This document shows, piece after piece, positions 56,706 to 64,000 of a DNA stretch of 64,000 bases. A program made the translations under genes and the position numbers. The stretch's first letter is position 1. Every line of letters starts with the position of its first letter. Source of the DNA: Sipunculus nudus (lineage: Eukaryota; Annelida; Sipuncula; Golfingiida; Sipunculidae). The stretch lies in assembly GCA_026874595.1 (NCBI GenBank), contig CM049306.1:22799019-22863018 (forward strand). The letters are read 5' to 3'. Below the pieces are notes generated by a model, which saw only the letters and a list, made by a program, of their open reading frames with translations, was not told the origin of the DNA and ran no database searches.

Positions 56706-58748
56706 GTACTTTTTAGCTCAGCTGACTATAAGTCATCTGAGCTATAGTCGTGGTCCATTGTCCGTCGTCCGTCCGTCTGTCTGTCCGTCCGTCCGTCCGT
56801 CCGTCCGTCCGTCCGTCCGTCCGTCCGTCCGTCCGTAGATGTGGCACGTTTTGAAACCGTAAGACCTAGGAATCCAAAATTCGGCATAATGTTAGATGTC
56901 CCCAAGATCTCCTACCAAGCCGAAAACTGGGTCTTTGCGACTTCGTTCTTTTGAGAAATTTAGGAAAAACCTCAATTTTTTATTAAAAACCAATTTCCAC
57001 TCTTCAGGACTGCCTAATATTGAAACCACTCAACTGTTTTTCCTCATATTTACCATAAATATTCCTCTATATAGTTCCTATGTACATGCCAGAAATTAGG
57101 TCTGTATTATATAATTTAAAAAAGTTATGGACCCAAACATAATGCATTTTGGAAAAAATCAGGAAAGATATTTGATCACTTAACACAAAACATGTTAAAG
57201 CTATGTTTTTTTTTCCCAGTAATATAACTTTATTTTATCAAAATTAAATTGTATACCCAAAATAAGATCAAAATCTTTTAAATTTTTTAAAATATTAACA
57301 AAAATAAAAAATTGGTACCTTAAATTTTGCCCAACTTTAACCATGGCACGTTTTTTTCCTGTAAGTACTGTGGATCTAATTTTCACAGCATGTACAAATA
57401 GGTATTTAATCTGTTAAAATCTGAAATTTGAAATTAAAAGCTGCAAAATTAGGCTAGTTATTGAATTTTTTTGGAGGCTCTTGTTGTATTCCCTTACATT
57501 GTCAAGCAGTCCACTTTGGTCACTGTTGGTCATTCAGTGCAGCTCTCTATGCTCCCAAAGTTGTTGGCATAATGTTAGATGTCCCCAAGATCTCCTACCA
57601 AGCTGAAAACGGGGTCTTTGTGACTTTTTTCCTTTGAGAAATTAAGAAAAAACCTCAATTTTTTATTAAAAACCTATTTTCACATTTCAGGACAGCCTAA
57701 CTACGAAACCACTCACCTGTTTTTCCTCATATTTACCATTAATAATCCTTTATATAGTTCCTATGTACATGTCAGAAATTAGGTCTGTATTATATGATTT
57801 AAAAAAAGTTATGGCCTCAAACATAATGCATTTTGTAAAAAATCAGGAAAGATATTTGATCACTTTAAACAAAACATTTTAAAGCTATGGACTTTTTTCC
57901 AGTAATATATCTTTAATTAATCAAAATTAAATTGTATACCCAAAATTAGATCAAAATCTGTTAAATTTTTTAAAATATTAGCAAAAATAAAAAATTGGTA
58001 CCTTAAATTTGCCTAAATATGACCATGTCACATTTTTTTCTTATAAGTACATTTGATTTAATTTTCAAAGCCAGTTTACATGTGGATTTAATCTGATGAA
58101 TTTTGAATTTGAAAGTATAAGCTTAAAAATTAGTCTCGCTATTGAAGTTTTTTAGAAGCCTTAATGTATTTGTATTTTCTAGCATCATGACCCAACTTTT
58201 GTTTACCTGGTAATCCAAAAATTGGCATAATGTTAGATGTAATTGTAAATATTCATATTCTTCCATACATTTCCTATGTACATACCAAAATTTTGGTCAG
58301 TATTGCATAATTTGTTGAAGTTACAGGCCCAAACATAATGCACCTTGTAAAAAATCAGGATATATATTTACTTACTTAAAATAAGAATGGCTGAGACTTT
58401 TTTAAGGAATATAACATCATTTAATCAAGATTCAATTGTATACCAAAAATTAGATCTGAAAAATGCATTTTTTTAAAGTTATTAGCATAAATATAAAATC
58501 AATACCTTAAATTTTGCCCAACTTTGGCAACGGCACGATTTTTTCCTGTAAGTACTGAGGATGTTATTTTCACAGCATGTACACATAAGGATTTAATCTG
58601 TTAAAATTTGAAATTTGAAAATAAAAGCTGCAAATTTAGGCTAGTTATTTAATTTGTTTGGAGGCTCTTGTTGTATTCCCTTACATTGTCAAGCAGTCCA
58701 CTGAGGTCACTGTAGGTCATTCAGTGCAACTCTCAATGCTCCCCAGGC
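56706..58748 (+). repeat. Hairpin-headed repeat, (GTCC)n and a ~0.67-kb tandem triplication
   Basis: Head agctcagctgactataagtcatctgagct is followed by a GTCC run (56,760-56,836). The segment ggcataatgttagatgt then recurs at 56883, 57566 and 58224 (spacings 683 and 658), giving three imperfect tandem copies. Copies 1 and 3 share an end, ggaggctcttgttgtattcc...cattcagtgca (57,470 and 58,660). I see no ORF. Confidence 0.65.
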
Positions 58749-60330
58749 TATTATGTAATCCCATTACTCGGGCAAGCCCTCTCTCTTGTTGAGCTTGATC
58801 AGGCTGCCAGCATAAATACCACAGGGAGCCTTTCTCTCCCCCCCCCCCCACCCCAATCTGTTGACAGATGTGTACTCTAAACAAGATGAATCTTATAATT
58901 TCACATTTTTTCAGCGATGAACAGTAACAACAGAGACCCCTCCCTGACCCACCCCTTCAATACACAGGACTAATATACAAGACAAAGCTTATAATTTTTA
59001 TGTTAAAAAAATTCTTTTTGTCGAGACTTGGACAATTTTGATTTTTTTAAAGAAAAAAATTTTCAGGAATTTAATCCTAATATTCAAATATGGTAAAATA
59101 TTAGGACCTAATGTAAGTGCTAACTGACAAGATTTAAGAAGATATAAATACTTGGTAGCATTTCATTTATATCTCTTAAAGTTGGCGGGGCCTAGGTGTG
59201 AATAACACTGTTAAACCTAGTTTTTAAAATTAGGAATATTGGTCAAACTTTGTGGGATTAATTTTTAACTCATATGGCCATATATTTAACGTTTGAAAAC
59301 TTAATTACCTTCACACATTATTTGTTTATGAAATGGAACTTTTATATGACATCACTAAATGGTTTCAGGCCAAAGGTTTCATTTATAACACAGTCCATAT
59401 GCTTTAGCTCATGTCCATTATTCTATAATTCACAGAGGTTCATTTTAAGCTGGGCCATTTTCTCTTAGCTTTTCAAATGGTTTCTGTAGTAACTCGCTTT
59501 GATTACAGATGCAGGGTCCCACTCCAGGTCATTGGAAGTCAGCTATGCCAGGGTTTCTGATTTGTTACAGTCACTAGGGGAGATCCCCTGCTGTGACAGG
59601 TGTACAGTTATTCTCATATCACCACCCCAATCCCCCCCCCCCCCCAGCAAACCCAACCCACCTAGTGTTATGCAGTAATTGTTATTGTTTTCACTGTATC
59701 TCCTTAATTGTAATGCTGTTTCCACTCCGATATGCAAAAACTTTCCTTGAAAAAATAATTCAAGGTGTAATCCAGAAGATGCAATGTTGTGTAATGTAGC
59801 ATTTTTAAAGAAATCAATTTTCTTTTAAATGATTTTAACAAATATAATTGAACCCATCAGTATGCTTAAATTATTATAAAATATGAAGCACATTATGGAT
59901 AAATAAAGACACAATTAAAAATTGTGAAATCTAAATCAAGTATTATTTTTAGATATTTATTGTTTTGCAGATTTAAAATATATATTTTTGTGGTATAAAA
60001 TAAATAAACATTTGTATGCATGATGTGGTGTTATCTGACAAGATTGAGATTTATGATGATGCAATTGAGAATTATGAATCAACTTTTATATTCAGATATA
60101 TATGTTAAATTGGAAATGTATATAAATATAAACTTAAACTAGAAAATAATTGATGTGATAAAAAAATGAGGATTTAATACAAACATTTGTTCATTATTTT
60201 CCTGCCTCAGCAGAATTTGAGATCAGGCTTTGTTTGCCCTGTTTTATGTTGTTAATTAGCTATATTTCAACTGTATACAATTCATAAAAAAAAACATATA
60301 TATTTAATAATATATATTATACAAAAAATA
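58749..60330. other. Intronic/unassigned stretch with poly-C runs
   Basis: Poly-C runs are at about 58,839 and 59,631-59,645, with AT-rich filler elsewhere. I looked for the missing DYNC2I2 exons here and found none. Confidence 0.35.
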
Positions 60331-60333
60331 GAT

Positions 60334-60500
60334 TCAATTGAACAAATGTGTAAACTACTGAAATGTCAGCAGTTAATCGAAAAACCAACTAATGATCATG
60401 GTAATAGTACAGATCATTTGTTCACAAACTGCTCACATGCTTTAGTTTCAAAATTAGGAAACACATGGTCAGGTCACAAAATATTTTTTGCAACAATTTC
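60334..60500 (+). pseudogene. Relic of a LINE (non-LTR retrotransposon) endonuclease domain
   Basis: The frame reads LLKCQQLIEKPTNDHGNSTD then HLFTN...VSKLGNTWSGHKIFFATI. This resembles the C-terminal part of the apurinic-type endonuclease of CR1/Jockey-like LINEs (Q.I..PT.....STIDHIFTN....SDHKIVFA). The usual SDH is SGH here and the fragment is only about 50 residues. It is a dead fragment, within a repeat that ends gtcagctgagcacagtgacc near 60,630. Confidence 0.5.
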
Positions 60501-60789
60501 TTGCTCATCAATACAAACCAATCATATAAACCAGCCATGGCCTTTATTACCTCTTCCTCTTATACTTTATCTCCATTTGACATATTTTAGATTTTTACCT
60601 TCAAGGTTAACGTCAGCTGAGCACAGTGACCCATAGGTCCCTTGTTTCTATTTTTGATGCATTTTTTCCTTTATTTTGAGACTGACAAATTATATTGATA
60701 CTGTTAGATTCACAACTGTGGTTACATCTGTGTCCTGAAACCTTGTGTGTTAATTTGGGCCCTGCTTGAATAAGCCTATGCCCTATTTA

Positions 60790-61510
60790 ATCACCCTGTC
60801 CATCTGTTTGTCTTTCTGTGTGTCTGTCAAATTTGTTTTCTGATGATAACTCCAGTTTGGATTAAAATATTGATTTAAAACTTGACTTATATATTTCCCA
60901 CCTCAGAACTGTATTGATTTTGGGGTCATGAGGTCAAAGGTCAAGGTCACAGGACCCACTTACTTAAAAAGGTTTTGGATGCATTTTAAGCCAAACTTTC
61001 ATCCCAAACCTTCTATCTTGCACATTTAGCTGACCTGCCAATCGGGGAAGAACCTGATTGATTTTGGGGTCCAGAGGTCAAGGTAATAGGGGCCATCTGT
61101 CCACATATTAGTTTCCAGATGATTACTCTAGTTTGGATTGACATATTGGTTTCAATCTTGACTTATATGTGCCCCACCTATAAGGTTAGAACCCTTCTGA
61201 GGTCAAAGGTCAAGGTCACAGGAGCCACTTCTTTAAAAAGATTGTAGATGTATTTTAAGCCAAACCTTTCATCCCAAACCTTCCATCTTCAAGATATTGC
61301 TCACCTGCCAATAGTGGAAGAAACTTATGGATTTTGGGGTCACAAAGTCAAAGTTCAAGGTCACAGGGCCATCTATCCACATTAGTTTCCAGATGATTAC
61401 TCCAGTTTGGGTAGACAGGTTGGCTTCAAACTGATCACAGGACTCATATTTTTTAAAAGCTCAACATATCCTTACAGACAAATTCAGCTGAGCATTGAGA
61501 CCCATTGGTC
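60790..61510 (+). repeat. ~275-bp tandem modules with TCAAGGTCA sites
   Basis: Text like ctgatgataactccagtttgg recurs at about 60,840, 61,115 and 61,390, and gaggtcaaaggtcaaggtcacagg at about 60,930, 61,200 and 61,350. The tail cagctgagcattgagacccat (61,480) matches the tail of the hairpin-headed family. Confidence 0.6.
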
Positions 61511-61618
61511 ATTAGTTGTTTAGGTATAGGAAAAGACATGAAAACCTGACTTTCTCAAGGGCTGACACCATGGATATCATACAATATATTATACTGTTAT
61601 ATTATAGAATGCTGTTAT

Positions 61619-61650
61619 ATAATGTTATATTATATTATATTATATTACCA
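61619..61650. repeat. (TATAT)n microsatellite
   Basis: The run is ttatattatattatatta, next to poly-AT-rich DNA. Confidence 0.8.
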
Positions 61651-61984
61651 GTATATTTTATTTGTAGAATGTAAATTAATTATAAAATCACCAAAAAAAT
61701 TATCTCTTCTACTGTACGGATAAAAAAGCTTCACAGGGTAATATATTAGGACTATCATATATAAATACACATCCATGATTTGTATTTGGTACCTTCTGTA
61801 TTACACATTTTCCCCCTGATCAGTAGGCTGTACAAATATGACAGGAAGAGTGTATTATGACCTAATGCTCCATTGATCTCATGATTTCTATTTGGTGTAG
61901 AACATAATTTACATTTTGGATTTACTAGATATTAAGGGTTAAGGATGCATTATAGGCCTCTGCCTCTGTTTTTCTTAAATATCT

Positions 61985-64000
61985 CCACAAACATGTGAGC
62001 TTATGCGATGGTGTTGCATCATCCATTGTCTGTCATCAGTATGTTTACCCATACTATCTCAAAAACAGCAGAGCTAGCATCACCAGATCTTATGCAAAAA
62101 AAATCAGTCTTCTAAAAACGCTTTCAGATTTTGCTTTTTTTTTGCTATCTTCATTGACTAAGATTTTTAGGGAAAAAAATTAACTGAAAAACCTTTAAAA
62201 AATCTTCTTCTCAGAAGCTGTTCAGTCAAATTGTTCAATATTTCACAGAAATAATCCCAGAAACAATCTTTCTCAAGTTTTTCTGAATGGTTTCAGTTTT
62301 ATGATTTTTGGTCAAGTTACAGGAAGCTGAACTTAGTCATTTGGCCAAAAAAAGCATGCTAAAATTACAATCTCAGAAATGGCTCAAACTATCATCACCA
62401 AAATTTATGCAAATGTTGGTCACGTGAGTCATATTTAAAATTGAAGTATTGGTGGTGCCAACTGGATTGACCTTTTTAGCCCTCAGCCCTTAGGCTGATG
62501 GGCTCAGCCCTTAGGCTGATGGGCTATTGTCATCACCCAAGCTGTCCGTCCGTCCGGTGTCCGTTATTTTTACCTTGTGAGCAGGATATGTGGAAAAGGA
62601 TTCACCCTCAGAATTTTATTTCCTTGGTAAAGATGTATATCGACAAAATCTCGGTCAAGTTCGAAGATGGGTGACCTTGACCTATTTTCCTACATTTTAG
62701 AGCTGATTATAGAAAAACACTTAGATGCTTATTACTCAGGAACCATTTGGTGGATTTTCACAAAACTTACTATGATTATAAGGACTGATAGTCTGTACCT
62801 GCTACACAAGTTTGGTGGCGCCACCTACAATTTCTGATTTTTAATGAATTTTTATCGGATTTTTCAACTTTCAGCTTGTGAGCGAGATATCTCTCTGAAA
62901 GGATTCACCGTAGGAATTTTATTTACGGTGAAGATGTATATTGACAAAATCTCGGTCAAGTTCGAAGATGGGAGACCTTGACCTATATTTCTACGTTTTA
63001 GAGCTGATTATAGAAAAAACATTTAGAAGCTTATTTCTCAGGAACCATGGGGTGGATTTTCACAAAACTTACTATGATCATAGGGACTGATGGTCTGTAA
63101 CTGCTGCACAAGTTTGGGGGTGCCACTTACAATTTCTGATTTTTAATGAATTTTTCTTGGATTTTTCAACTTTGGCCTTGTGAGCGGGATATCTCTAAAA
63201 GGATTCACAATGAGAATTTTATTTCTTTGGTGAAGATGTATATCAACAAAATCTCAGTCAAGTTCGAAGATGGGTGACCTTGACCTACTTTTCAAGGTCA
63301 CAGAGCTTATAATAGAATAAAACTTAAAAGCTTATTTTTCAGGAAGCATTTGGTGGATTGTTATGAATCATGGTACATACCTCTCCATTTTAAATTTATA
63401 ACTAAGACATGTACAGATATGCATCCATGTGAGAACAGATATTTAGTACTTGTTGCTGTTACCACCTTTAAACACTGTTCTTTTGGCTGAGGGCTTTTGT
63501 CAGCTTCTGCTGATATTCTAGTTTGTACAGGGATCATCAGTCATCAGTACATTAACCAATAATTTCTCAGGAACAGCATAAGCTAGCATCCCCAAATTAT
63601 ATGCAAAAATCAGTCACATGTCAAATAATGTGGAATTGAGCTTTGTGTGGCACCACCTGCATCAACTTATATTTTACAGGGAAAAAGCTAGAAAAAACTA
63701 GAAAAAACTTTGAAAATCTTCTTCTCAGAAATCATTCAGCCAAATTGTTCAATATTTCACAGAAATGATCCCAGAGATTAGCTGTCTCAACTTTGTTCAG
63801 TTGGTTTGGTTTTGATTAATTTTGGCCAAGTTACAGGAATTTGAACTTAATGATTTGGCCAAGTAAGCATACTAACATAATCTCAAAAACAACAGCAGCT
63901 AGCATCACCAAATTTTGTACAAATGTTGGTCACATGACTCAAATTTGAAATTGAAGTTTTTGTAGTGCCACCTACATTAGTGTTATACGGGTAAAAACCT
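61985..64000 (+). repeat. Composite repeat block at right edge
   Basis: The head gagcttatgcgatggtg...agcatcacca is the opposite-strand relative of the repeat at 37,335-39,755. At about 62,475 a second element begins with doubled hairpin text cagcccttaggctgatgggct and a gtccgtccgt run. It has three tandem units of about 300 bp (ggatatg/gagatatc/ggatatc at 62584, 62884, 63186), each with aaaatctcggtcaagttcgaag and gaccttgacct; the first two carry ggtggcgccacc-type sites. The first family's text resumes at about 63,520. I see no ORF. Confidence 0.55.

Noticed and set aside
60346-60636. 96-aa host protein gene
   Set aside because: Only the first ~50 residues resemble anything (a LINE endonuclease), and the rest runs into the repeat tail.
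56041-64000. Remaining C-terminal DYNC2I2 exons
   Set aside because: I scanned for the final WD repeats on the plus strand and found none. The region is repeats, so the exons should lie past the right edge.

Overview
The window is metazoan nuclear DNA. It is AT-rich, its genes have short exons in long introns, it has dinucleotide and minisatellite tracts, and it holds many layered transposable elements. The protein sequences and the repeat styles (hairpin-headed repeats followed by GTCC runs, TCAAGGTCA-bearing tandem modules, 180-bp-core elements with hairpin ends) fit a lophotrochozoan, most likely a mollusc such as a bivalve. I cannot name the species.

Three host genes are readable. (1) About 0.8-13.9 kb, minus strand: a phosphorylatable smooth/non-muscle-type myosin regulatory light chain (MRLC). 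Its last exon lies beyond the left edge. It has two alternative coding-start exons (a 19-nt microexon and a charged 30-codon exon) and two interchangeable 102-nt exons for the segment after the first EF-hand, plus a decayed scrap of a third copy. (2) 33.07-40.43 kb, minus strand: complete three-exon FAM136A, a mitochondrial protein with paired CX3C motifs. (3) 40.59-56.04 kb, plus strand, continuing past the right edge: DYNC2I2 (WDR34), the dynein-2 intermediate chain of intraflagellar transport. Ten exons are visible, and one intron has the hallmarks of a U12-type AT-AC intron. Genes 2 and 3 are head to head with start codons 157 bp apart, so they share a promoter region. X-box-like (RFX) sequences lie on the DYNC2I2 side.

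The 19 kb between MRLC and FAM136A (14-33 kb) has no gene I can support. It holds a nested repeat complex (16.2-17.6 kb), several islands of higher GC content, a (TA)n tract, about 38 copies of a 37-bp minisatellite (29.5-30.9 kb), two copies of one dispersed repeat, and a same-orientation set of CTCF-like motifs, two of them perfect core matches.

The introns of FAM136A and DYNC2I2 are repeat-laden. The clearest case is in DYNC2I2 intron 1: a structurally intact Merlin DNA transposon (40,935-44,080) with 28-bp terminal inverted repeats, a perfect 8-bp target-site duplication and an uninterrupted 423-aa DDE transposase. It sits inside an older Merlin-like MITE (40,801-44,389), which has its own decayed inverted repeats and a 9-bp, one-mismatch duplication. 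FAM136A intron 1 carries a hAT-like element and a roughly 4.8-kb inverted-repeat structure. The window ends in tandem repeat modules (56.3-64 kb). I found no prokaryotic-type operons, CRISPR arrays or intact functional RNA genes.
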